Part shown: positions 1-9,770 of the stretch, piece after piece
How the letters are laid out: every line of letters starts with the position of its first letter
Position numbering within the stretch: position 1 is the first letter of the stretch
Position numbers and translations under genes: made by a program
The notes under the pieces: generated by a model
Told to the model about the DNA's origin: nothing
Seen by the model: only the letters and a program-made list of their open reading frames with translations
The model's database searches: none
Origin: Aquatica leii
Lineage: Eukaryota; Arthropoda; Insecta; Coleoptera; Lampyridae
Direction: 5' to 3'
Length of the DNA stretch: 64,000 nucleotides
Assembly (NCBI GenBank): GCA_035610365.1
Contig: CM069435.1
Span: 8,644,001 to 8,708,000, forward strand

Positions 1-333
1 GTGGTGGTGGTCTTTAGCAACACACATGATAAATCTTGCAGTAGTAAACGCTTGGCATTAATATAAGATTGTAAATCCCAAGTCAAACATGGACTTACTG
101 GCATTCACCAGAGAGGTACCAAGATTTTATTTGAAGAATTTAAAAAATTTATCAGACCCTCTGGAAGCGTCACTCAAGATTTAAAGTCCAGTGATGGAGG
201 TCATTATCCTGGAAAGCTTGAACAGCAGCTAAGATGCAAGGTATGCTATCAAAAAGCTCGCTGAAAGTGTACCAAATGCAATATTACTTTATGCATCAAG
301 AGGCCTTGTTTTGTGAGCCATCATGAGCAATAA
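1..333 (+). pseudogene. piggyBac-like transposase, C-terminal fragment with zinc ribbon
   Basis: The frame ending in the stop codon at 331-333 reads as a cysteine-rich tail with paired CxxC motifs (RCKVCYQ, then KCTKC, then LCIKRPC) followed by HH. piggyBac-family (PGBD) transposases end in this kind of zinc ribbon, which contacts the element ends. One TGA interrupts the frame at about 270, where a tryptophan is usual. The DDE catalytic core would lie before position 1, outside the window, so the size of the copy is unknown. The region upstream of about 100 is less clearly coding. Family assignment rests on the ribbon alone, so another zinc-ribbon transposase remains possible. Confidence 0.5.
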
Positions 334-1088
334 CAATTGTTTTATAAAAATGAATAAAAAAATAAATAGTCGTTTGTTTTTTATCCTACATATTATCCCA
401 TTGTTTCCATATGAAGACGTCTCATTTATTTGACGTTGAGCACAAATACAAAAAAAAATCCTGAAACAGGAAAAGAAAACACAACTGTGCTTAAAGCGTG
501 CTCTGCTGGCGGAAATAAAGTGCATTCATTGATTATATTCAAAAGTAAAAACGTTTGAACAGAATGGATTCCGACTGACTGCTACAGTTAATAAATGGAC
601 GGAAACTCAAGTTTTCTTGAATTATTTTGAGAAAGGTTTTATTAAGAGCCAAACCTTTACCCAAGAATCCCGTGTTACTAATAAGCCATGACCATACAAC
701 CCACGCTAATTTACAGTTGGTACAGCTTGCAAAGGCCAATAACGTCACTATTCTTCTATTACCGCTTCATTCTTCACACCTTCTCCAGCCCTAACTGTTT
801 TTAAGTAAATAAAGGACGCATGCAAGCAATATTTGTGCAACTAGATAAGAAACCATTACAGTAAGAAATTACTTAAAAAAAAATTGGCGCAAACTATTGG
901 AGATATATGACTTCAACTTAATCCAGAAATAATAAAGAATAGTATCCAAAAGTGAGGAATTATGCCATTCAATCGTAATGTCATAAAAAATTATCAATTC
1001 GATCCATTAAGTTGGAATAAATGTGTAACGTAGCGAGCTGAGAACAAATCTTTAAACTAAACCAAAAAATTATAAGAAAATCAAACAG
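334..1088. other. No gene seen
   Basis: AT-rich sequence after the piggyBac fragment. Short antisense frames at 289-525 and 539-748 have no recognisable motif. I see no repeat or RNA gene. Confidence 0.4.
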
Positions 1089-1376
1089 ATGGCGGCGGCA
1101 ACTTCTGAGCCTTCTACTTCTAAGCCAAAAGTTTTAGAAACATCAACATCGTTTGCAAAGCTCTTTTTACAATTTCTCAAAGAAAATCAACAACCACCAA
1201 AAAAAATTAAGAAGATTGCCGTAGTTATAACTTCGGCAGAAACAGAAACAATTCTGCGCGAAGAAGGAACGTCAAAGCTTAAGAAACTAAAAGACAAACG
1301 ATGTACAAGAAGAAGACTTAGAAGAAATAAAAAATGTAACAAGGAAGTGATGCAGGTGATGATATTAATACCTTAG
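1089..1376 (+). CDS. Unrecognised short lysine-rich ORF, possibly a transposon protein remnant
   Basis: A 95-residue frame begins with an ATG in a plausible context (aacagATGGCGGCG). Its N-terminus is rich in alanine, serine and threonine, and the rest is strongly basic, with KK and RRR runs. I do not recognise a domain. The reading seems to continue beyond the stop in another frame with acidic residues (around 1380-1430), as expected for a decayed low-complexity linker of a transposase or retroelement protein. It may also be non-coding. There are no neighbouring genes to help. Confidence 0.2.
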   Translation: MAAATSEPSTSKPKVLETSTSFAKLFLQFLKENQQPPKKIKKIAVVITSAETETILREEGTSKLKKLKDKRCTRRRLRRNKKCNKEVMQVMILIP

Positions 1377-1529
1377 TGTCGCAGGAGATTTACGATGAAG
1401 TGGATGAAGAAAATTTTGCAAGTGGAACTATAAATTAAAAAGATTGAGTCGTAGTTAAATATTGCACCAGAAAAAATGATATAGCACTATGTAGGAGAGG
1501 TCGTAATAATAATCAAAAATTTTTCACCT

Positions 1530-1570
1530 ACCTGCCCCATCAAAATGACGAAGGGGCGAAACGATTTTCT
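1530..1570 (+). other. Stem-loop followed by GAAAC (hammerhead-like, weak)
   Basis: CCCC at about 1535-1538 can pair with GGGG at about 1551-1554, and the strand continues into CGAAACG. GAAAC after a GC-rich stem is the 3' half of a hammerhead core, but the CUGANGA half is not present on the 5' side. This may be a damaged copy of the motif found in Penelope-like elements, or chance. Confidence 0.2.
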
Positions 1571-1869
1571 AAGTGAGCTTTGCTGAGTATAAGATTCAGT
1601 AGAAGGACCTATTATATCATGTTTTTATACACTTTTAATCTTGTTCAATGTTCAATATTTGTAGTTGGTGATATTCTAACATTAAACTTTATTTTCAATT
1701 AAAAAGATTACGTACTCATTTACGTCCCCTTTTACAAAACCATTAAAGCGCTGTTTTTCAGTAGCTGTTGAGTATATTTCCATTTTTACATTACCTTACA
1801 GTTGCTACTTTTATTTTTTTTTATAAAAAATATAATTTTTTTAGACAAAATAGAACAAAAAAATAAAAA

Positions 1870-2215
1870 CTAACAACCGTCTTCATCAAAATCACTTTTC
1901 GAACTACAACTATTAACACACATAAAATGCCATATCACGATAACACATGATAACACACTATTTGCATCGCACTGTATTTCTTCATTGTTATCATTGCATT
2001 TCCCTTTAGAGTTTGCTGGGGAAGGAAAGATTTGACAGCCGTTTTTCCTCATCCATCACGTATGGTACTAAAAAGCTTAATTTCTTTTTCTACTTGGGTT
2101 GTCGTATCTTTACTGCTGCAATAATTATCTCTTAACGTAACCCAACGTTCTCTACAAGTATTGGCCAAATTTTTAACTACCGGCAATTATTTTAAATCTT
2201 TGTCATTCAGTTATC
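1870..2215 (-). pseudogene. MADF-domain-like fragment
   Basis: Read on the minus strand from about 2215, one frame gives NTCRERWVTLRDNYCSSKD before a stop near 2055. The CRERW..LRD.Y pattern is the core of the MADF (Myb/SANT-like in Adf-1) DNA-binding domain of insect transcription factors and Harbinger-type accessory proteins. The upstream part of the domain is not readable in the same frame. A further 60-residue open frame lies at 1870-2052 on the same strand, with no motif I know. Probably a decayed host-derived or transposon-derived copy. Confidence 0.4.
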
Positions 2216-3057
2216 TACTCAAAAATCAAGAGTACGTGACATAGAATATTCAGCATGTGAAGCTATATAGACAGTGTTAACACCAAAAGTTTGCCTTTTC
2301 CTAGTACGGAAACATGTAGCACATGAAGCGCCATTAATGAGAAACACGTCCTCATTTAAACTCCTTCTCATAGCGAATCCAATTATTTGTGCTATAAATT
2401 TTTTTTTACCCTATTCCTATAATTAGTAGATGCCCATTATCGTTTCATCCCAACTGACGTCGGCGCTATAAAAAAAAATCGGATAGCGCAATATTCAATA
2501 CCTCGTCATTAAGAAAAGTTTTGAAAAATCACACATTGAACATCTCTCCAGACAAGAAAGTGTCAGTTAACCGGTTAAAAAACACGATTGCACAAAGAAA
2601 AAAACTGAATCAGCGTTAGCGCTATTCCATGTTGAAACACGGTACAATTTTGATTCTCTGTGACGAAAAGTTCAAAAGAAATTGTGTTACGTTGTTAGTG
2701 TCCTATTCGTACCGCCATTCATGAAGCTACCGACTTAACGTTGTTTTTTTGCAAATCTTTAAAAATCAATTTAGGTTTTTGATCTTCTCAAGCAATTACA
2801 AATATATATTTTTTATTTAACGCACCCCGCCTCCATTGAGCAACGAGCAATGAAATTTTTATCTTACATTAATTCAAGAATTTCTTTAATAACTTCTTTT
2901 GCACGCAACAACATTGAAAGTTTATTATACTAATTTTAATTTAGTTGTATTATAAATGTAAATCAAAACCACATTTTTTTAAAAACAAATACAACACAAA
3001 AAAAACACACACAAAAAACTTAATACGCTAAAAGATCAGTGACCATAATGTTAACAT
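2216..3057. other. No gene seen
   Basis: AT-rich sequence with scattered stops in all frames. I find no motif or repeat, apart from homopolymer A/T runs just before the TIR element. Confidence 0.4.
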
Positions 3058-3477
3058 CCCAGTAAACACGGATTGAAACTGTTACAGTCACAAAATTAAA
3101 ACTATTGTTTCATTACGTTGTTTCGTGTTAGTTACATTTTTATATCATTTACATGTAACTGACAGTGAATAAATTGAAAGAGTTCCGATTTTTCACAATC
3201 AGTTTTAAACCGTTTCAGTACTTGCAATTTTTTTCCCATAATCAGCAACCGTCTAAAAACTGATTTATTAAAACCGAATATTTTTTGAATAACTAGAATT
3301 GTTTGAAGATCGGTTAAATAAAACTGAATTATTTTCAAAACAGTAGAATCGTTCCAGGAAAAACGAATACTTTGTGATTAGTCAGCATTAGTCGTTGCTA
3401 TATTTTTTATTACTGTCGTCAACGCTTGCGCTGCAAATTGATATCTTTTCACTTGTTCGGTTGCAGTTTGATTAGTG

Positions 3478-3983
3478 ATGCTGTGTGTACAATTACGAAA
3501 TGGAACAATAAACGGTAAGTCGAAACATTTTATTATAATCCATAAATGTAATCGATATTATTATCATTTCTGTTCTTTATGTATCATCTTTTAATTTGTA
3601 TTAAAAAAATGTAAATTAACACACATGGTTGCGTTAAGTTAGATTATTGCGTAAATCTGATGATACTTTAGGATTTATAATTACAGTTCAATTCTTCAAG
3701 TTTTCTATACGATTATGTACAGCTAAAGGTATTCACAGTGTTTTTATAACTTTCTCATGATTGCTAAAGTGATATTTATATTAAGTTTGTGTTGTTTTTG
3801 ATTAAAAAAATGTAATTAATTTTGTGTAACTCTATGATTATGTATGTATATAAATGAAATATTTATTTCTATGTTACAGATGCGGTTAAAAGTTGCTACC
3901 CAACAGTAACTGATGCAGTTTTCGAGGCTTCCGTGAAAAGACCACATCAAGGAAAGTTGCAATATGTAAAATACTCAATGTGA
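3478..3983 (+). CDS. Intron-split 46-residue ORF inside TIR element copy 1
   Basis: ATG at 3478 opens exon 1, which runs to 3514 and is followed by a consensus donor (gtaagt at 3515). A pyrimidine-rich acceptor ends in ttacag at 3879. Joining 3478-3514 to 3880-3983 keeps one open frame of 46 residues that ends in TGA at 3981-3983. Neither exon makes sense unspliced: the intron is 365 nt and full of stops. AATAAA follows at 4011-4016. The product has no domain I know and may be the two end exons of a lost transposase, or a captured host fragment. In the other copy the same splice sites are present but a 10-bp deletion breaks exon 2. Whether it is transcribed cannot be told from sequence. Confidence 0.45.
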
Positions 3984-4010
3984 TATTGTATTTAAAAATA
4001 TTTATTGTGC

Positions 4011-4016
4011 AATAAA
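4011..4016 (+). terminator. Polyadenylation signal AATAAA
   Basis: Canonical hexamer 28 nt after the stop codon of the intron-split ORF, followed by a TG-rich stretch. It is preserved in copy 2 at the equivalent position. Confidence 0.45.
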
Positions 4017-4344
4017 ATTTGAAACGTGCATTCGAAAATGTATTATTATATTATTGAAAGAATTGTTTTAGTTCATTATTGAAACAAAAAAATCATACAT
4101 GTATCGATCATTTAGTATCAGTTCAAGAACGAAGCTTTTAAAACGTAAACCGAATGCAGCATTTAGTTTGCAACAGATTTGAATTTAAAATACCGAAACT
4201 ATACTGATTCAAATAAGTGAAACAGCGATGGACTTATAGCTATTTTATTGCAGTTAGGTTTCTTTTATGTTTGAAACAAGAGTGAATCATAAATTTTTTG
4301 TTTTGAAACTGTTACTAAACATTATCAATTTTGTGTTTACTGGG

Positions 4345-6340
4345 ATATTAGTATAAAAAACACTATAAAAATTATTACAAATTTTTGATTTTGTTTTTTG
4401 CGCTATTATTCTTACTTCAGTTTGAAAACTCTTTAAATAATTTTTGAAATATTTTATCAATGTTAAACTTTTTAAACATAACTATTTCAAAACTTGTCTA
4501 TTTAACTTTTAAACATTCTCTGCAATTACACAACATATTTTTTAGAACTAGCATCGCCGACGACGTTAAATGTAATTAGAAAACTAATTTACGTAATAAT
4601 ATAAAATTACTTAATAAACTTTATAATATTGCCGTTTTGAAATCTACAGTTTCTTTTTTATGATTAACGATGACCAGAAAAAGTAATTAAAAACAAGAAG
4701 TACACATTTACAACGTCGAGTTTTATTCAAATAAATGTTAGTAAACATTAAAAAAATTAATAATATTACACAAACCAGTTTATCCAAAAATTGCTAAAAA
4801 CATATTAGTGAAATTAAACTTTATCAAATAAAAAACAATTTAATTTTAGTTTACAATTATTAAATTTCATATTTATTTAGTACTCACAAAAAGTACTAAA
4901 GATTTAATAGCTGTAATTAAATATTTTATTGATGTAAAAAACTATTTTAAATACACTATATAAGTTCTAGTTCTATTTACAGAACTGTGTGTAATTTTTT
5001 TAAAATTTGGCACAAACTAATTTGCTCTTATTTTTATTTTATTGGCTGTAATAAAATAAGTTAATTACGGTCTTTATTATTTATACTAAGTTTTGTTTCG
5101 GTTATAAAAACTAGCGTAACAAACATTAAACTGTTTTGAGTCTTTTAAGTTTTAAAATAAACGTCTTTAACTTTAAATTGAGAATTACAAAGTTTATAAT
5201 TTCAAAAGCTGCAAAATACAGAAAATTACCTTCAATGCAATTTAACTTCTTTTTGGGTCAACGTTTAGAAATATTAAATGTAAGCGAAGAAAAAACGATT
5301 TGATAAATTTCTTGTTTTATAAACATTTGAAAGTTATATTAAAAAGTTTTATCTTTTATTGGTTATTCTAAAATCACTTTACAGCAGACTTTTATAATTA
5401 AATCATAATTTTAATACCGTGATTTTCATATCTTTGCATGTTTTCAATAAAATCTTTGATGTTACAGTTTGATGTTTATAAAATTAATGATCAAAATTTC
5501 AGGTACTTTGAAACTATATTTAAAATTAATTCCAATAGTCCTGTTTTGTAAAACAGTAATTTTAATGATTGAAATTATTGCATTTTATTATATTCACGCA
5601 AACCCATCAGAATATCGTAGAACGTAACGTATAACCTTCAAATTTGTGACAATTCAAATTAAATTGCTCGGACGTAACACATAAATAATTATTGATTTCG
5701 AACCACAAAAATCATAAACACATAACGGAAATCTTTGGAAAAGCGACATTGTGACTAACATGAAACGCCCATAAAAATCGTAATTGTATACCGCATTTCA
5801 AAAATCAAGATCAAAAAACCTATATACCTATACGCACGTATTGAAAACAAATCTTCGTATCCATAAACGAAACCATACGTACAAAAATAAGCATCGTAGA
5901 AATCAAAAATGCAGTCGTAGCGAAATATGTCGTCGTACGTAAGAAAAAAACTAAAACGGAAATTCCACGGTTACACCAAGCGTAAAGAACAAAGAAAAAA
6001 CTTGCCCCTAACTAATTGCGGCTTTTTCTTTAACAACAACAAACGGTAATAACATACAACTACAAAAACCGATTATCAACGTAACAATAAAAGCAGTACA
6101 ACACATTTTAAATTTAAACATAGGCTACCTGGCACAGAACATAGGCGTCTTTTCGCGGTAAGCCGCTGCGCCAAGATGAAAGACGACTTAAGAAGAAGGA
6201 TAAAAACGCATGTACAATGCGTAAATAGGTTTGAGCAGAATAATTTGCATCTACAGTGAATAAAAAAATGTTACTTAAAATCAAAAGTATTCAATCAAAA
6301 AATGTGTACGTTACAGGGCTTAACGGATTAACTTGTTCCT
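4345..6340. other. No gene seen
   Basis: Two kilobases of AT-rich sequence with many TAATT/AAATA runs. From 5570 to 6120 the composition is richer in CGTA-type words. At 6150-6170 there is a small GC-rich patch (cgcggtaagccgctgcgcc). I find no coding signal. Confidence 0.4.
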
Positions 6341-7475
6341 CAAATACAAATCAAGTGCCCAGTTTCTTGCATACGTAATTTTTATTCGCTGTTAGAACAA
6401 ATTTTTCAGCTGTCGCACTAACTTTCTGAACCACGTTAATTACTTCGCCGAGAGATGTTGGTAAACTCAGAGCACACTGTCCAAATACCGCATTTAGAAC
6501 CAATACTTGCAAAAAGGTTTCCACTAAAACATAAGTTGATGAGTTCTCAAATACAAATCAAGTGGTCCCTTGTTATTACGTTGTGGAAATTCAGTTTCTT
6601 GCACACGTAATTTTTCTTTGCTGTTAGAGCAAATTTTTCAGCTGTCGCACTAACTTTGTGATCCACGTTGATTACTTCGCCGAGAGATGTTAGTAAACTC
6701 AGAGCACACTGTCCAAATACCGCATTTAGAACCAATTATTGCAAAAAGGTTTCCACTAAAACATAAGTTGATGAGTTCTCAAATACAAATCAAGTGGTCC
6801 CGTGTTATTACGTTGTGGAAATTCAGTTTCTTGCACACGTAATTTTTCTTCGCTGTTAGAGCAAATTTTTCAGCTGTCGCACTAACTTTCTGAACAACGT
6901 TAATTACTTCGCCGAGAGATATTGGTAAACTCAGAGCACACTGTCCAAATACCGCATTTAGAACCAATACTTGCAAAAAGGTTTCCACTAAAACATAAGT
7001 TGATGAGTTCTCAAATACAAATCAAGCGGTCCCGTGTTATTACGTTGTGGAAATTTAGTTTCTTGCACAAGTAATTTTTCTTCGATGTTAGAGCAAATTT
7101 TTCAGCTGTCGAACTAACTTTCTGAAGAACGTTAATTACTTCGCCGAGAGATATTGGTAAACTCAGAGCACACTGTCCAAATACCGCATTTAGAACAAAT
7201 AATTGCAAAAAGGTTTCCACTAAAACATAAGTTGATGAGTTCTCAAATACAAATCAAATGGTCCCGTGTTATTACGTTGTGGAAATTCAGTTTCTTGCAC
7301 ACGTAATTTTTTTTCGCTGTTAGAGCAAATTTTTCAGCTGTCGCACTAACTTTCTGAACCACGTTAATTACTTCGCCGAGAGTTGTTAGTATACTCAGAG
7401 CACACTGTCCAAATACCGCATTTAGAACCAATAATTGCAAAAAAATTTCCGGTAAAAAATAAGTTGACGAGTTAA
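6341..7475. repeat. Tandem array, 232-bp unit, about 4.9 copies
   Basis: Units begin with caaatacaaatcaa at 6341, 6548, 6780, 7012 and 7244. Spacing is exactly 232 bp, except the first unit (207 bp), which lacks a block around 'gtcccgtgttattacgttg'. Copies differ by scattered substitutions, and the last one degenerates after about 7440. On the minus strand each unit has an open frame of about 69 codons ending in TGA. Because 232 is not divisible by 3, the frame does not continue between units, and most differences between copies change the amino acid. This favours a satellite or minisatellite over a repeat-containing protein. An alternative reading as a tandem exon array is given in the findings. 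Confidence 0.9.
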
Positions 7476-9330
7476 CGTTTATTACAATTTTATGTATAGA
7501 CAATTCCGCTTTTTACTGTGTTTAAATTCACATTTTGTAATTTATGAATAGAGACAATTAAACAGTATTTAAAGCAAAATTGTAAATTTTAAGTTATGAT
7601 CATATGTACCCGTGACTAAAGTAGTGCAATTAATAAGTAGATTTCTATTACATATTTTTGTTATTTTCTGCCTGAAGAATCATTTGCGGTCAAAGGCTTT
7701 TGCATTTTCTTTTCAATCGTATTAATTTCATTTACCTATTTTTAAATTTTAGTGTTTAGTTACAAATTTGCTTTATTTTCTCTTTTAGTTTTGTCAATGC
7801 GCTAATTTAGTTAATTTAGACATCTTGTTAAATTTTGTCATTTAATTTTAATATTTAGTCATTTTTTTGTTTAAAAATTTTGTTTTTGCATTTTATTTTT
7901 TTATGTACCTAATAAATCGTTGACTTTTACTTTGTAACGAAGTAAATTCACCTCTTTGCAAGTCGGTTATGTTTTGCTTTCAGAATTTAGGGATTTTCTT
8001 TAGAAATTTTTCTGTTGACGACTGACTTACTGGGGCTGGTAGCTTAAAAAAACTTAGTAATACTTGCTCTCGTATTTTTATCAATTTAGCCGCTAGGTGT
8101 TTTAAGTGCTTGATTTTAGTACTCATAAACATACAAGTACTCTTACACTTCTTTGGTGTTTTTCTACCGATAAGTATTCTATGCCGCGACAAGATTTTTT
8201 AACGGAATTTATTACCCAGATTTTCTCAAATCTTCGGCCCTTTGGGCCTTTGGTTACATCATGTTACTCTATCCGTGAACATTATTTGCAGCAATGGTGT
8301 CTGGAAAAATTATCTTGGAATGAACCTGGTTTGTTTCGTATTCAGTTAACATAAAAAACTTACAGAAATGAGTTTGCACATCTAAACAATCTCAAATTAT
8401 ACGTTCAAACCCTGTTGACGTTCAAATTTATAGGTTTTGTGACATTCACTGTTAGATATGTATATATCTTCTTTTTGTTAAATTAAATAATCATGTTATT
8501 TTTAATCTACTCAAATTGCACCTCTCAAATTTTTGACTGTGCTAAAGTTTGCTTTGTGGAACAGTAATTTTTGGCTGAACTTACAAGACAGGTTTAAAAG
8601 AATTTTCGAACGCCAGTTTTACATTGTTTCTTTTGGTACGACTCTACAATTATTCAAGGATGACTAAAAACTAGCCATAGCTTGCTTAAAACCTTTATCT
8701 AGCAGATATACAAGAATTGGTTTTAGATGTAGTAAAGCGTCATATTTCTACCAAGTTTAACCTGCAGATCTTCAATCGTAAAAAACCAATTCTGAAACGT
8801 GAAAGGAATCTGATCTCTGATGGCATGCTTTACAACGGCTTGCTGAGGATATCTTTTATTAACCAAATTTTCACTTTTCTACTTTTTAGTTTCTAAGTCA
8901 GTGTTCTGTTGCATCTAACTTTTTTTTATTTTGAAACTTTTGAATCTCACTCGACTCAAATGAAACAAAAAATGTTTGGTTTCCAAAGAGGAGCGTCTAC
9001 ATGATCCCATCACTCCTAAAAAAATAAAGCAATCTTTACTTGATCTAGTTAAAATGGCTTAATCAGAATCTTTATATTTGTAAAAATCATAGTTAATATA
9101 ACCTCTGTAGATGATTTGCATTTTTGCAGCTCTTCTGCTAACAAAAATAAAACTCAAATTACTTTTTCAAACTAAACCAGTCTTCAAAAATTTGTGGTTG
9201 ACTGAATGCAATTCACATAAAACAATAGTTATTGACCAACTAACTAAAATGAAATGATCAGTTGATAATACCATCACTAGCACTAGTAAAAATATTAGGA
9301 CACTTGGAAAACCTCATCGTAAGGTTTTAT
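7476..9330. other. No recognised gene; possible decayed retroelement
   Basis: AT-rich sequence. An 82-codon frame at 8106-8354 (+) and a readable block near 8700-8870 (+), which contains KKPILKRERNLISDGM, have protein-like composition. I cannot assign them to a family. Confidence 0.25.
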
Positions 9331-9339
9331 TATTATATA

Positions 9340-9770
9340 GCTAATATTGTCATATGTCTGTTTGTTTGCTCTAAATGTTATTTTTTTGTCTTCCAATTCT
9401 TTCTCTACTTCTTCTTCTTCTAACTCTTTTATCTTAATTTCTTCTATTTGTTGGTTTTTTTCCTCGTTTTCTATTTTTTCGATCTATCTATTTTCTTCAT
9501 TTGGTCTGTGTTCAATTTTTTTAGTATAGTGATTTTCCAATATTTTTAATATTTCTCATCTATTAGTCGTTATCTTATTTTCCTTATTTTTTATTCTTTT
9601 TTTTTTATTTCTCTCATAATTTTTTATTCTATTTTAAAAATTTTTATTATTATTTTTAAAGTCCGCGTTTAGTTCTGTTCCACATGTTTTTCAGTGTTTC
9701 TTTTTTTTACTAATTGCTATTGTTTTATGGTATTTTTCTTTTTCTTCTTTTTTATAATTTTTTTCTTTTA
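9340..9770 (-). other. Pyrimidine-rich tract; minus strand encodes lysine/glutamate-rich remnant
   Basis: About 430 bp of almost pure T/C on the plus strand. Read on the minus strand, parts give strings of E and K such as KELEEEEVEKELEDKK, as in a coiled-coil linker of a retroelement or nuclear protein. Stops and frameshifts are frequent. It may equally be a simple-sequence tract. Confidence 0.3.

Larger units (their letters stand above)
3058..4344. mobile_element. TIR element, copy 1 (ends CCCAGTAAACAC)
   Basis: The element starts CCCAGTAAACAC and ends GTGTTTACTGGG, so it has perfect 12-bp terminal inverted repeats. Further inward both ends contain gaaactgtta-type sequence. A second copy lies at 26799-28074 with the same ends and collinear sequence throughout, which fixes the boundaries. 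The flanks read AT on both sides here and TT on both sides of copy 2, suggesting a 2-bp target duplication, though this is too short to be sure. No transposase is encoded, so it should be non-autonomous. It carries a conserved splice donor, acceptor, ORF and polyadenylation signal, listed separately. I do not recognise the superfamily. Confidence 0.85.

Noticed and set aside
3132-3338. Antisense 68-codon frame in the TIR element
   Set aside because: Low-complexity AT-driven frame with no motif; the opposite strand carries the better-supported intron-split ORF.
6341-7475. CRISPR array
   Set aside because: The units are long, without short repeats separated by unique spacers, and the sequence is eukaryotic in character.
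6547-7503. Four antisense frames of 62-86 codons as a repeat-protein gene
   Set aside because: The unit is 232 bp, so the frame breaks between units, and substitutions are mostly non-synonymous. A satellite is more likely.
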